DNA of 64,000 nt from Coprinellus micaceus (Eukaryota > Basidiomycota > Agaricomycetes > Agaricales > Psathyrellaceae). The notes beneath the pieces are model-generated. The model had not been told where the DNA came from. It worked only from the letters and a program-made list of their open reading frames with translations, and did not search any database. The stretch is from the NCBI GenBank assembly GCA_951394405.1, contig OX596336.1, forward strand, positions 248,001 to 312,000. The letters run 5' to 3'. The stretch's first letter is position 1. Each line of letters opens with the position of its first letter. Shown in pieces: positions 1 through 11,724 of the stretch. The translations under genes and the position numbers were made by a program.

Positions 1-223
1 AGATCTTGACGTCGGTATTGTGCTTGGATTCCACCGACGTGCAATGGTGCTAACAGATGAGCGGGAGGTTTCGTCCAAATTCTGAACTCGACGGGCTCTG
101 GTGGTGCCTCCTCAGTTCGTGGGGCTCTGGATCGGGGTTTGGTGTCCCGATTTGGCGATTTCGTAGTCCCGTGATGAGCCCAGGGAGCGTTTCCTCGTCC
201 TCAGGTGCCTTCGGAAGAATTCG

Positions 224-491
224 CCATCGGGATAAGCACGTCTGCCCACAAAGCGCGTGGCTTGCACTCTCAATTGCCCTGAACTTGTTCTGGCTAATCC
301 TCTCTCTCTCTCTCTCTCGCGTCCTCCAACTTGACTTTGAGACGCCTGTTCGATCGCTCATCCTGGTCCCGCTCCTCGATCAGCTTCGCGATCTGGGCTG
401 CGGGGCGAGCGTTCTCAATTTTGAGGGTGGTATGCTGGGACTATCCTGAGCGACGATTTGCATGGCTATCTGGGTGTTGACAGGGTGGACA
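224..491 (-). pseudogene. Broken copy of the MNP-type coiled-coil gene
   Basis: Third, decayed copy of the genes at 8970-9590 and 18819-19441. The coil segment (AQIAKLIEERDQ-like, then SNRRLKVKLEDARERE) and the end of exon 1 (the GACGTGCTTATCCCGATG part) are recognisable on the minus strand. The initiating ATG and the first codons are deleted, the frame is shifted in the N-terminal part, and the whole second exon with its basic tail is missing: exon 1 runs directly into sequence that lies about 500 bp downstream of the gene in the other copies. A GA/CT run has expanded inside the coil. Almost certainly non-functional. Confidence 0.8.
300..318. repeat. (CT)n microsatellite
   Basis: Nine and a half CT units. 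It lies inside the coiled-coil remnant, where the intact copies have only a short GA run encoding Arg-Glu repeats, so it is an expansion within former coding sequence. Confidence 0.9.
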
Positions 492-790
492 GGAAGAGCG
501 AGTGGAAGGAGTCAAGGTGCACCTATTATATGGGACAGTCGGTCATCAGAGGTGGGGCCCGTGACTCAGAGGTATATTCCCGTAACGCAACTCTTTTTCG
601 GGGGGCCTGAGCTGCGGAAAGTCGAAAGGGCTGATAGCGCTGATGATGTGCAGGAGAAGCAGAAGGCGTCCTCTCGTAGGACCATATCTTCGTCCCGTCA
701 TCTCCACATATGGACGTGCGCGAATAGGCGCCCAGGGCCCCAATCGCGTGCGGGAGACGCTTCCGTCTTCGACCTCGAACTGGGATGAGC
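492..790 (-). repeat. Duplicated 5' flank of the MNP coiled-coil gene, copy 1
   Basis: Minus-strand sequence matching the regions upstream of the copies at 8970 and 18819, including the CATCATC...GCTATCAG, TTTCGACTTTCCGCAGC and GTTACGGGAA segments and the tract before the start. A TATA-like CATATAATAG replaces the CATAAAAG of the other copies. No gene seen. Confidence 0.7.
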
Positions 791-927
791 AAAAAGCTTC
801 GATACCTTACTGCCAATGGAAAAACATATATTAAACAAGGTCAAAGACAAACTTGGAAGGCGAATGTGGGCCTATTTACTAATCTTCATATTTTGCTGTC
901 TGGCCCGGTCTTCAGGGAAGCGGTGGA

Positions 928-2581
928 TCACAATCGCGCAGGACTCAGGACAGTGGAGGCCGGTATTGGGTCATTCGGGGCCATAGCGTCGTCAACGTCG
1001 GCAACAAGGGCTGCTGGTGCTTGGCGTGGACGGGCGCCTGCCTCGGTGACGGTCGAGAATGCTAAACGGTTCATTCGAATGCCAAACTCGGTGAATTCGC
1101 TCCGATCCGAGCTCGCGCTTCGGTAATCCTGCCGCCTGTTCAGGGCAGTGAGGAGGACGATAGCGTATCTAAATGTATTCAGTCTCATCTAGGCACCGTA
1201 GAAGGGTTGTGGTATTCACAGGAAGCCGAGTACATTTTGACTATCGGTTCCGGCATCCAGTCAGTATGGGTCAAAGAAAGGACCGAATGGCGGATGCGTA
1301 CAAGATAATATCGATAGAATTCTTTTTGCGGAGCAGGTACACCGCCAGGTTACCAGCGACACAAGCCGTGGTGATTAACCCAGTCTCGATGCTGTGCTTG
1401 ATTAGCTTGGCCAATAGATTCTGTGTTTTCCGACGTTGCGTTTCTCGCCGCAGCTTCCAGAGCTATAGGAGTTCGGTGGGTTAGTCAAGCGCCTTGAAGA
1501 GCACCGCACCAACAGCCTCAGCGTCAGGACTCACGATTATGATCATGGACACGGTTATGAGGCCGTCACATACCAGCTGCGTAATGAGATGAATTGGAAT
1601 GCAGATAGTGAGATCGGCAACCGCGGTAGACGTTGCCCCACTCCGCACAAACTGAAGTTAACGATGGTCGTTGGTCAACCCCGCCCCCCGATTCTAAGCC
1701 CAACGAGCGCTCACCGCGACGCCTATCTGGATCGTAGTAGCAAATTGCAACAATGAAAGCTGAGGTTGGAAAGGCTTGAGCGAAGGGAAATAAACTCAAG
1801 GAGAGGGACCCACATACCACGAGTACCAGAGCGGGGACTGGCTTCGTACATTTGTTATCTTTTCCAATCGAGCGTATTCTCCTACAGTGAATGAGCGCAT
1901 GCTAACTGAGAGTGTAACTGGGCACTTACCACGCGAAGAAAGCCTGCACACTTAAGGCGACTGGCAAGATATTGATCCTTAGACCGGTCCGGAAGCACGG
2001 AGGTCTGGTGACATGGGGAACGTACCTGTGCCATTAAGCATTGGCAAGCCTGCGGCCGTCGTAGCCTGTTGATTCATAAGGGCCGGCGTGTCGAACGCGA
2101 GAACGAGCACACGCCACGCCTTCTGAGTAATAAACGAAAACTGAAGGATTTGCGAAACAGTCACTAGAGTAACTGGACATGTACCCCACGGTCAGCATGA
2201 GCCGCGGGCTTCTCCTTCAAGTCTATGGGGTCAGCGTACCGAGCGCTCGCATATAGATTCTGTCAGTGGCTCCGGTATTCTGGGCATATTGTGCTAGGGG
2301 ATGAAGACGTCAGTAAGTACGTGGCTGAACTCGGATTCGTGCAACTGGCCCAACCTATCTGCGCGGTAAGCACACCCATCAATAGATATGAGAATATCGT
2401 TGCGAGGAGCTGTTGAAAGCGGTCAGACATTCGTGCCTCAGACACCCTCTGAGAAGACGTCGACCGGTCGACATACGGTCGGCCCAGCACTGCCAAATTA
2501 TCGTGTGTCAGATGGTGTTCTCTGGCAAAAATCAAGCACTTACAACGTGAGTGGTGGCACAGGGGTAGGTATTGGATCCAT
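928..2581 (-). CDS. DUF6534-type seven-helix membrane protein, copy 1
   Basis: Integral membrane protein of the DUF6534 family, abundant in Agaricomycetes and of unknown function. About eight short introns. The start is chosen because all four copies in the window begin M-D/N-PIPTP-V/I-PP and then a GT donor. Conserved blocks in order: LLATIFSYLLMGVLTAQI (helix 1), LAQYAQNTGATDRIYMRAL, QILQFSFITQKAWRVLVLAF (helix), VALSVQAFFAW, VCDGLITVSMIIIV (helix), KTQNLLAKLIKHSIETGLIT, AGNLAVYLLRKKN and the C-terminal LNTFRYAIVLLTALNRR. The tail is shorter than in the copies at 11725 and 50417, ending soon after STVLSP, probably through a small indel. Exon joins are by eye; the coding blocks look otherwise open. 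Confidence 0.75.
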
Positions 2582-2659
2582 CGCTCAGTTCAAAGCCGCT
2601 CAGCGGTTCCACTTGGCTAGCTATACCGTCGAAATGCCCAACGCCTTTGTTAGAAGACT

Positions 2660-3660
2660 GACTGACGAGAAGGAAGGTAAGGAAGAACATACTGGCTCCT
2701 GGGTTGCCCAGTTTTCAAGGCCAACCAAAACGCCGCTTCCCGACGAGTGCGACTAGTAACAGCATCTTCTGAATGCACCGTCGAAGCCACACTACTCACA
2801 TTTCCGGACGGCGTGACGTTAGCGAGACGGTAAACAGAGGGCATAATTTTGGGAAGTTTTACGTGACGAAGAAAAGCGAAGGAACGGGGATCTTGCAAAG
2901 ACCTCACCATGAGCGATGACTTTCTCTCATGGTCTGGAATAACAATTTCCTGGGTGGGGTCATTATCCAATAGCACTTCCACAATTCTGTGGTTCTTGAT
3001 GCTATCAGAGAGAGAAACCCGAACTGCGAAGTGGAAGTACACCCAAACGACAACAGGGTCCGGTTGGCATGTTCTGTGAACGAATCTGCCAGACGAAGTC
3101 GCCTCTTTAATCGAGTTTGTCGAGGGGAAACCTTCCGAGCGCCTCTGAACCTCCTTTCGTAACGAGGGACTTCCATTGGAGAGTATTTTGGCACTGTTGA
3201 CGTCTTCCGCTCTCAGGTCACCCATTTCCTGGATAAAAGGGTGACGCATTCCTTGCCCCTTGGGTCGAGTCAAGAGCGACTTTCCAGAGAATAAAGGACT
3301 TACGGTTCAGATAGCGTACATTTCCTCCCCAAAGTGACAACCATCGCGGTTGAGGGCAAGATGTTTGGCGCCCAGCCCGGATCCGGGTCGGAGATCGCCG
3401 CAGTGTTCATTCTCCGACCCCTACTGAGTTGGAATGCCGGCTCTCACTCGCCGACCGCCGACCGCCCCTTTCTTCCATGCATACCTCCAAAGCGCATCAT
3501 TATCCGAGGTCCAGACGCTCCGGGCTACATGGGTGCAGCATGTCTGGGTGTCTTTGGTTGCCTTAAATATCTCCTTCGTCCCTCGTACTCTTTGACCACC
3601 ACCACCACTGGTATCGAAGACCTCACAGTCGATCGAGACCATGTTTGGTGTTGGTAATTT
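2660..3660 (-). repeat. Duplicated upstream block of DUF6534 copy 1
   Basis: Matches, in the same orientation relative to the gene, sequence upstream of the DUF6534 gene at 11725 (about 10400-11700), and in part upstream of the copies at 35887 and 50417. The CGTTACTGGTCGC / GGGAAGCGGCG segment recurs in all four. Open frames here are conserved as DNA rather than clearly as protein; I call no gene. Confidence 0.6.
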
Positions 3661-4740
3661 ATGTGCATAAGACGAACGTGTGTCCTCGTAGGTTGCACAG
3701 GTTCTATACCCTGCTCTTCAACTCACCCATCTCCCACGCAGTTTGACCGAAGTGCAATGCCCTCTCGTCGTGGTGCTGTTGTGGTTACTCAGGGGCTATG
3801 CGCGGAACGCGGTCGCGCTTCGTATTCAGTAGTTCATTCTTGTACGCTACGGTCACCATCTATTCTTACTTGCTGTTTGAGCCTTCAGAGCGACAGCACG
3901 TCACGCCGACCTACAGTGCCCCTGCGCTCCATCTCCAACCCCATTGTCCGCTCCATCCGCAGGGAGCCCAAACCCACATCGCGATCTTCTCAGAGGAAAG
4001 TGGAGTGCCCCCAAACCATGCATATGTCGGAATCAAAACCATCGCTAGACCCACAGCCGTGGAAGAAGGCTCGACGACGATCCTCGTTCTCTTCGTCTTC
4101 ATGCACCCTTGGCCCTCCTCCGATCAATATCCTGAACTGCGTACCAGGGAAGGAGCTCGTCCCGAGTCCTCCTTTGGAAGGCAGCCGGCAAGCGCATGGT
4201 CCTCAGTGTGATTGGAACATCGTCTCGCTATCCAGTGAACAGACCGGTATCCGTGTGTTTCTGGTTCGTGTTGAAACTGATAGCGTTCTCCAGAGCGGGG
4301 ATGAAAATTGTGCCGGGGAAGGCTACTCTATATGCCACCAAGTCACAGGACTGCGACCCGGGCAATGCCTTGGACGCACCGACCGGTATCGATATATTTA
4401 GTCCCAAGTACGGACCTCCACCCGACCATCGGGCAGAAATCCTACGATGGGTTCGTACGGCAGCCTCGCCGAAACCTTTCCCACCCAACATCCATCTCAT
4501 GTACGAGCTCCGTGAACGAAACATGGAGCTCGCTGAAGCTGTCGCACCCCAGCCCATATCAACTCGAGGGGGATGATCCGCGACTGCAGGCGCCTGGAAG
4601 GGTGACTTCCACGTCGTCATATCGAGGGGCCCTGACTCCCAGATGGATTCAGGGAAGCTCCTCTCGGAGCAGGTATCGAGGAAGTATCGGAAGCCCGCCG
4701 GGACGACGTTCGTGCGCTAGAGGTGTTGGATAATGGCACC
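3661..4740 (+). other. Possible plus-strand gene of unknown function
   Basis: All three plus frames are partly open because of GC content. The most protein-like stretch is at about 4310-4576 (AGMKIVPGKATLYATKSQ, then IFSPKYGPPPDHRAEILRW and PPNIHLMYELRERNMELAEA). A plausible intron, GTGTGTTTCTGG to TTCTCCAG, would join it to an upstream Pro/Ser-rich exon. No family is recognised and the start is not resolved. Confidence 0.25.
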
Positions 4741-5307
4741 ATTTGCTGCCAAAGGGTGAGTAAGTGGGATCGGGGGGTTGGGGAGTAGCCCAGGACGCGG
4801 GTGTGCTCGAAGGGACGAGGAGGGTAGTCCGCCTCGTTGTAACCTAGGAGGTAATTTCACGTCGTAGCACGCCTAGACGGGACATTTGTTCTAAGCTACG
4901 GACCATCTGAAAGGTCAGTGCGCAGCACCATCTCTCAACTGACCCCTATCCCACACAGCGCCCTGGGCATGGTTTCGCGTTTGGCCCTTTCGTTGGAAGC
5001 AGGCAGATGGAAATGTCACGAGGGCACCAGTTGATAGACGCGACTATCCTCGAGGTAGTATAGCTTCCAAGGGTTTTCGAACTTGAACAGAACAGCCTCA
5101 ACGTAACCGAACCCACCCGTCAATGTCGGACGCCAAATCCGTCGTTCTACTCATGTGGATCGAGGTGAAGGGTGACTGTAAGCAAGGGGACATGGGATCA
5201 GCCGTCGATTCAGGATAGCGAGATATATCGCAGATAAGCCCAGGGGAGGATGATAAACGGCGGGCCAGGGGAGATTCAGATCCAGAGGGCGCACCAGACA
5301 GAACGCC
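4741..5307. other. Intergenic, nothing recognised
   Basis: No gene, repeat or RNA that I can support. It separates the uncertain gene on the left from the 3' end of the minus-strand zinc-finger gene. Confidence 0.5.
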
Positions 5308-6225
5308 CTATCCAACAGCACTCCCAGAGGCGTTCTCCTTCCCGCATCCATCCGCCCGTTCCTTGCCCTTCTCTCCGCCTTTCCTCTTCCCGCTCCTCTT
5401 CGACTTCGGATTGCCATCTTGATCTACCCTCGTCACCTGCGGCGGATGGACATACCACTCCTGCGGAGCGAGGAGATTCCGGAACGGCCGATTCCTATCA
5501 GGAGGATATGCGGGTGTCGGAGGACCCAACGGTGGTGGCAGTCGTTCAGGTTCCTTCGCCTTCTTCGTTGTATTTGCGCTCGTCGATCCAGCGTTGTCCG
5601 GCGTCCCAACCCTCGATCCCGCTGGAGGAGTGGTATATGATGACACCATAACCTTCTTCTTCCCCTTTGCGTTCCCTGTCAGCGATAGCACCTTGTGCGA
5701 CGTCGGCACAGGAGCTACAACCCCTCCCCCAGATGCCGTCGTCCCATCGCCCAACGTAGGAAACGCACCCGCCCTCTCCCTCCTCTCCTCCTCCAGCCTC
5801 CTCCGTTCCTGTTCCTCCTTCTCCTCCGTCTCGATCACCTCCGCACTCAACTTCGCCACCAAATCGTTCTTCTCAAGGATCGTCATCAAGGGCGTCATGC
5901 AGTGTGGGCAGCTGAACGCCGGGGAGTTCGCTGAGCAGAGCACGAGTCCGCAGGAGGAGTGGCATATGGGGATGTAGATGGAGAGGGGGTGAACACGAGC
6001 TTGACAGAAACACCCGCCCTTTGGATCAGGGTCGGCCAGTTGGGATTGAGCGAGGGCGGTGATTAGCGTCTCGAGTTCGCGGACCCGAGCGGATTTGGGG
6101 CGGGTGTTCTGTTGGTTGGATTTGGACGACTTCGATTTGGACGATCCAGATGGATTTGGAGAGGATCGCGCAGGAATACGGTCAGATGGTAGGGAGGAAG
6201 TGGCGGACCAAGGTGTCTTCTTCAT
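5308..6225 (-). CDS. TRIP4/ASC-1-type C2HC5 zinc-finger protein
   Basis: Single-exon 305-residue protein with the zinc finger of activating signal cointegrator 1 (TRIP4, zf-C2HC5). At about residues 72-109 one sees CFCQARVHPL, then PICHSSCGLVLCSAN and FSCPHC, so all Cys/His ligands are present. Known relatives are subunits of the ASC-1 complex acting in transcription co-activation and ribosome-associated quality control. A Ser/Pro/Lys-rich N-terminus, an acidic-basic helix after the finger (EEKEEQERRRLEEERRE) and a basic, disordered C-terminus follow. I start at MKKTPW because the frame upstream reads as 5' leader; a start at 6378 is possible. It is shorter than animal TRIP4 and no ASCH domain was seen. 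Confidence 0.75.
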   Translation of the reverse strand: MKKTPWSATSSLPSDRIPARSSPNPSGSSKSKSSKSNQQNTRPKSARVRELETLITALAQSQLADPDPKGGCFCQARVHPLSIYIPICHSSCGLVLCSANSPAFSCPHCMTPLMTILEKNDLVAKLSAEVIETEEKEEQERRRLEEERRERAGAFPTLGDGTTASGGGVVAPVPTSHKVLSLTGNAKGKKKVMVSSYTTPPAGSRVGTPDNAGSTSANTTKKAKEPERLPPPLGPPTPAYPPDRNRPFRNLLAPQEWYVHPPQVTRVDQDGNPKSKRSGKRKGGEKGKERADGCGKENASGSAVG

Positions 6226-6450
6226 GCTCAAAGATGACGATGACCCGAGGATATGGTGATGGTATAAGGGAGAGCTGATGCTGTGGGAAGGTATGTCTGT
6301 TTTGATCGTCGCTATATCCTCCGACGACAAATCATTTCGGTGACAGCGCATCCAATACACACTGGTCTTCTCTGCCAAATCCCCTCTTCCCCCGACATCA
6401 CGCTCAAAGCGCCTCTCCAGGTCATCTTAGCGCCCAAGGTTCCCCACCTT

Positions 6451-6962
6451 ATGCTTGACCTCTTCAACCCCTTTCGAACGCCTCAAACGGACGAAAAGGA
6501 TCGCGAAATTGCGAGACTGAACGCCGAAAGGGACGAGCTACGCCGATTGACTGTCCTTCTTGAAGCCCAGGTCGGGAGGTCACGCAATAAAATTCAAGAT
6601 GCGAAACGCGTAGCTCAGCGGGACCTCGCCCGGAAGAGGAAGAAGCTCATGGCAGCTCGGCTCGACGCTCAGGAAGCTCGAGTTCAAGCGCTTCAATTGA
6701 GCGTCAAGCTCCGAAATGCGCAGGACCATCCCAATGAGGACGAGGAACTCCAGGTGGAACAGGTGCTGGAAGTAAAGAGGGTACGTCCGTTTCTCGCGTT
6801 ACTCGGTCTTTGGATGGTCGGCCTCACAGGGATGTCCTCTCTTATCAGCGTCCCCGGCCTCTCGTCCGACATGACACGTTCATCTTTCAGACGATTGCCA
6901 GTGTCTATGAGGAGAACTATGTTTGTCCCGATCGGAGACCTTATAAGCGGCCTCGAACGTAG
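6451..6962 (+). CDS. Small coiled-coil protein with basic C-terminus (CC-tail family)
   Basis: Two exons (6451-6780, 6891-6962; intron GTACGT...TTTCAG) give 133 residues. Residues 15-105 are a continuous coiled coil starting with REIARLNAERDELRRLTVLL, very close to the ELRRLN-x-LLE segment of the genes at 32625, 33835 and 31093. The 23-residue second exon is IASVYEENYVCPDRR followed by PYKRPRT-stop, a likely nuclear localisation signal. The YVCPD part resembles the start of the CPxSG module of the genes at 39323, 47602 and 57694. It is divergent to the zinc-finger gene with 225 bp between starts, so they may share a promoter region. Function unknown. Confidence 0.7.
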
Positions 6963-8180
6963 TCAAGGATTCCCGTGAGCCCAGCTTCGCAATCCCTTGC
7001 TCCGTCTCCCAAGTTTACTGAGGACTTTTCTGCACTGGATTCCCCAGTCACTCCCCCCGGTAGCAACCCCACGACATTAATACCCATCTGTTTACCCACT
7101 ATCTTACCCACTATCCCCCTATGGAGCCAGATCCACCATACAATCCCTCCTTTAATCTTCTCTTCCAATTACCTTTCAGATCTCCCCCTTTGGCAGTCAA
7201 CCTTAAACGGACCACGCAGTCGCGGTATTGGGACCTTCGTTCGACCGCACGGGTCGAGCCGGACCCATCGAAAGATCTTCTTCCACCAATTTTGGCTCTC
7301 CCAAAGAAGTCACTTCGGCCCCATGGGGGCCCGCCATCGTGACCTTACTTCGCAGTGTCGGCCTCGGGGATTCGTGTGTGATGGGCCCTACTTACGAGAA
7401 GGAAGGCTGCCCTATGTACGGTGGTCGAGGAACGAAGACCGACGAATCAAGTACTCGCGTGGATGGGGGTGGAGGTTCAGAAAGAACGGCGGCGTCTATC
7501 CGGTAGTCGACCTGGTGACCCCACCCGCGCTTCCTTTCTGTCGATTGAGTAGTCCGAGAAGCACCTCGTTATTGCCGACTGTGAACGGGTACCGAGTCAG
7601 CTCTAGCTCGTCTAGGCTTTGTCACGTTTTGAAATTCGCCATTGCTTCCTCTTCTTCGCCTGGCTCGGGGATATCCCGCATTCCTTCTTTATCCGGGCTA
7701 CCTGAGCACCAGAAGCTCTCGAAGTGAAACCATAGATCTTACGAACATCGCCAAATTTGGCTCTGAGTCGCCCCACAGTTTCATGCGCTCGCCCTCCACG
7801 ACGAAATTGCAGCTATTTGCAATATCGTAGACCTTTTCCAAAATCCTGGGGTCCGCGCCTTTGTGTTAGGTAAACCCTAGATTTGGTAGAATGACGGAAC
7901 CCGACGCCTGCCCACCCCACATCACCGTTGTGCCTTTGGGCATCGCTCCTCGCTATCTTGTCGCCATGGGTCGCTCTTTCCGGCCAACAGGGACAGGGTG
8001 GTAACTCCCCATGTTATTCCAGCAAAGTCACCTACGCAGAAAATCGCAGGCGGGCGGTGGACTGGCGGGGAAGGGCCCAAATTCGGACGCGGAGCCTGTC
8101 ATGGGGACTCTTGGAGAGGGTGGGGTAGGTAGGCGCGTGTCCGAACTGGGGGTTTATGTAAGAAATGGCGGTGTCCCCTG
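6963..8180. other. Region without a confident gene
   Basis: Several short plus-strand frames are open but none shows a recognisable domain, a convincing splice pattern or a paralog in the window. I see nothing I can name here. Confidence 0.4.
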
Positions 8181-8189
8181 CATTTTCAA

Positions 8190-8969
8190 AAGGTCTACGA
8201 TTTTGCAAACAGCTGTGAAACAGTCTCTAACGGGTCAAAGCGTGAGGAACTAGATCCGAGTACACCGGGCTCACCGACTCGGGGAACATCAACGTCGACG
8301 CAACAAAGGCGCCCGGGGCCATATTTGGTGTCGAGAACGGGATCCCGGACTCGAGGTACGCAGCCCATTTTGGATGTCGAGGAAAGCAAACTAGCTCCCA
8401 GGACGCACCTTTTTGGCCGTGATCTCGACGCCCTATGAGCCAAGGGAAGCCCACATCGACAAAAAAGGACCGCGGGGAGCACAGCCTAGCGCAACGTGCC
8501 CTTTAGGGTGACTCGATGTGCAATGAAAACGCAAGGCACGGAGAAGTGAAATGGTGGCTGCGGAAGATCTGTGTTAGGTTTTGAGGTTGATGGATCTTTT
8601 CGATGCCTATTTTGAAAGGCTTCCACTGAATTCTCGATATCAGTCGTGTGAGGGAAGCCAGAAGAAGCCTTGAGTCTAATTGGACTCTGGGTTCCGGTGG
8701 AAGCGCCAACGTGACGAGGGTGTTCCCCTGCGAAGGGACACCTTCTGCTTCTCCTGCACATCATCCCCGCTGTCAGATTTTTCGATCTTCCGCAGCCCAA
8801 ACAGGGTTGTGTACGGGAACCTACATCTGAGTCACGGGCAGCACTATGGTGACCGGCTATCCCATAAAAGAGGTGCACCTTTCCCTCCTTCCATACCATC
8901 CAAATTTACTCGTTCTCTCCAAGCCCGCTCTACAGTTACACTGAGACTCATCGATCCAATTATCCCAAT
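8190..8969 (+). repeat. Duplicated 5' flank of the MNP coiled-coil gene, copy 2
   Basis: About 750 bp nearly collinear with 18030-18818: shared segments include AGTACACCGGG, ATATTTGGTGTCGAG, CCCTATGAG, TTAGGTTTTGAGGTTGA, CATCCCCGCTGTCAGA and GTTGTGTACGGGAACCTACA. It contains the presumed promoter of the gene starting at 8970. A CATAAAAG box at 8873-8880 is conserved in the other intact copy (18726-18733). Minus-strand frames within it are similar between the copies, but I cannot tell coding from general duplication. Confidence 0.75.
8873..8880 (+). promoter_or_regulatory. TATA-like box of the MNP coiled-coil gene
   Basis: CATAAAAG, 90 bp before the ATG, in a segment kept in the copy at 18726. 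Position fits a core promoter element; assignment is by position and conservation only. Confidence 0.4.
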
Positions 8970-9590
8970 ATGAACCCCATCGCCCTTTCTACTCGCCCTG
9001 TCAACGCCCAGACGGCCCTGCAAGGCGTCGCTCGGGACAGTGTTCTGCTTCGCCAGGAGAATACCGCCCTCGAAACATCGGAGAAGGGTCGCCTTGAAGC
9101 CCAGATCGCAAAGCTGATCGAGGAGCGGGACCAGGCCAAACGCTCCAACACGCGTCTCAAGACCAAGTTGGAGGACGCGAGGGAGAGAGAGAGGGTTAGC
9201 CAGCGCAAGTTCAGGGCAATTGAAGAGTGCAAGCCACGCGCTTTGTGGGCAGACGTGCTTGTCCCGATGGTCGGTTCTTCCCCTCATTCACGGTGCCAGT
9301 GGAATTTAACGTGACCCTTCCTGCAGCTCGAACTCGAACTCCCAGGAGGCATCCCCGGGATCATGCAAGTCGATATTCGACACCCATCGCCCGCCTTCTC
9401 GAACACGGTCATTAAGGAACAGCGCCGTTTCAACACGGCAACAAACGAACCCTTCAGCGAAAGTCGAAAGACTGTCCTCAAGGGAACGAACTCCCCTATT
9501 CTGAAAATCAGCTTTTATGCCCAGAGTGGGAACTTGAGGGAGGAGATCGTGAAGCGAGAGGAGCCCCCTTGCAAGAAGAGGAAGTACTAG
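8970..9590 (+). CDS. MNP-type coiled-coil protein with C-terminal KKRKY tail, copy 2
   Basis: Two exons (8970-9269 and 9327-9590; intron GTCGGT...CTGCAG) encode 187 residues. Residues 25-85 form a coiled coil (LLRQENTALE, then LEAQIAKLIEERDQAKRSNT, then LEDARERE). After a conserved link (LWADVLVPM) exon 2 adds an about 60-residue non-coil region, LPGGIPGIMQVDIRHPSP ... SPILKISFYAQS, conserved in the 18819 copy, and a basic end, EEPPCKKRKY. The tail suggests nuclear import. The conserved exon 2 differs from the CPxSG last exon of the main array. No described domain recognised. The paralog at 18819 keeps frame, length and intron position, which argues that both are real genes. Confidence 0.8.
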
Positions 9591-11724
9591 TTCGCCTCCC
9601 AGCCTGTACAATAGTAAATCCGAGTTTCCGACGAAATTGTTACACTGTCCTCTTCCCTTCGGTCATACTTTCGTAGTGTGGGGCGCATTCATGAGCTACG
9701 TACGTTTAGCACACACCAAGCAGATACGGGTCCCATGAACTTGATGAAGGCACAGGGCAAGGAAATTTCCCTGGCCGAAGGATCTGGGCTCGTCACGGGA
9801 CTACAGAATCGCCAAATCGGGACACCAAACTCCGAGATCCAGAGCCGCACAAACTAACAAGGCACACCAGAGCTAGTTGAGTTGAGGATTTGGACGGAAC
9901 CTCCTGCTCATCATTTATATCCATGGCACATTGGTGCAACCTGGGCACAGTGCCGACCCCAAGTCCTCGATTGGGCCTCTTATCTAGCGAAAAGCTAGAG
10001 TGGTACATGGGATAGGTAAGGGTCTCTATTGTGGGGCTGAGGAGCGATGTGGGGAATTCAAAGACCTGATTGGCGTCAACAACTTCGATGGCGTAAAACG
10101 ACTAAATCTGAGCTACATGACATAAAGCAGGGGTATTCGCATTAGTGAATAGCAGATATCCCGGAGTGAGCGCGAATTGGAAACGCTCAGGAAGATGAAG
10201 TGTCGGGGACATCCCCATCGTGAGATTTCCACCTGATGGTGAGCATCACGTCGACAACGGCGAATAGAAAAGCGTAGAATCTGTGCAAAGATATAAGGTC
10301 ACTCCTACATCTTATGCTCATGCAGAGGGAAATCATCCACACCAAAGGTGGTCTCGAACGACCGAGAGGTTCCCATGGTCTTCGATACCAAGTGAAGGAG
10401 ATATTTAGGGCCATGAAAGACGCCCAGACATGCTGCACCCATGTAGCCCATAATATCTGGACCCTGAATAACGAAGCGCTTCGGAAGTCATGAATGCACG
10501 GAAGAAAGGGGCGTTCGGCTGTCGGCACTCTGAGCTGGTAAGTATTCCAATCAGAGGGAGCGGAGAACAAATACTGAGGAGATCTCCGACTCCCTCGTGG
10601 TCTGGGCACCAAACCGACTCGATGATGTTGTCCTCAACCACGATGGCGCACGATAGGGGATCACTTTGGTGAAGAGATATACGCTATTTGACCATGTAAG
10701 CCGTTTTATGCCTCTACAATGGCTCTCGACTCGACCCAAGGGATGCAATACCTCGCCCTTTTATCCCGTAACTTCTGGGTAACAGATTATTAGGCGGAAG
10801 TCATCAACGGTGCCCAAATACCATCCCATAGAAGGCCCTCGTCGGGAAGGGAGACTCAGAGGCGGGCCGAACGTTCCTCGACCCTCTCGAAAAAGGAGGT
10901 GACTTCGACTCGAAGATTCGTTCACGGAACATGTCAACTGGATCCTGTTGTCGTTTGGTGTGCTCCTACTTGACAGTTTGGGCCTATCTCGTTGATAGTA
11001 TCCAGAGTTGTAGAGCTTGGCGAGTGCTAGGAAAACTCTTGGGTAATTGCCTCACTCAATGAATCGCCGTTCCAGACCATGGGAGAAAGAGGCCCGCTGG
11101 GCTCCCCTCATGGTGAAGTCCTCGCAAGGTCCCCGTTCCCGCTGCATTTAATTACCCGAGCAGCACAACATACAACTTCCTGAAATTATGCCCATGTCCG
11201 TCCCCCTGGATTCGGTTCAGGTTTAGAGTTGGGATGCCGGAACCTACTTCGATAGGCCATCCGAGGCGCGTTCGGGAAGATGAATGGCGGGCTGGTCGTT
11301 TCCATGGCCCTTGGGTCGCATCTGCCTTGGTTGTCAGGTGTGGGTTTACATCATTATGCGGCGCAAACCACCCAATCATCTCCTCCTCTGCACCCAAACA
11401 CTGGGCGGACTTTCAACGGCGACTCAATGCAGGCCCACATGTGTCTGCTTACCGCCTCGCTAACGTCACACCGTTTGGAACTGAGAGTGGTATGGCTTGG
11501 ACGGTGCATTCAGAAAATGCCGTTACTGGTCGCGCCCGTCGGGAAGCGGCGTTTCGGTTAGCTTTGAATACCTCTGTGCGACCCATAGGACCGGTATGCG
11601 CTTCTTTCTTCCCTTCCTTCCCGTCTCACGCCTACGTTCCCTCTAACGGCCAACTAACAGCGGGGCAGCAAACCCGTGTAGCACGACGAGGTCGAGGAGC
11701 CGCTCAGCGCCTTTGAAAAGCGAG
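9591..11724 (+). repeat. Duplicated non-coding blocks between coiled-coil gene and DUF6534 gene
   Basis: No gene is supported. Segments have partners elsewhere: the GGGCTCGTCACGGGACTAC block (9788) recurs at 160-180 and 19648; about 10060-10200 (AGTGAATAGCAGAT, GCGCGAATTGGAAACGCTCA) matches 21060-21130; about 10400-10560 is an inverted copy of 3430-3600; 11040-11720 matches 2660-3290 and 49690-50410. The stretch is therefore a mosaic of duplicated flanks, including the presumed promoter of the next gene. Confidence 0.6.

Noticed and set aside
10187..10641. Overlapping minus frames resembling a protein gene
   Set aside because: Conserved with 3430-3600 as DNA, but frames are not preserved between the two copies; treated as part of a duplicated flank.
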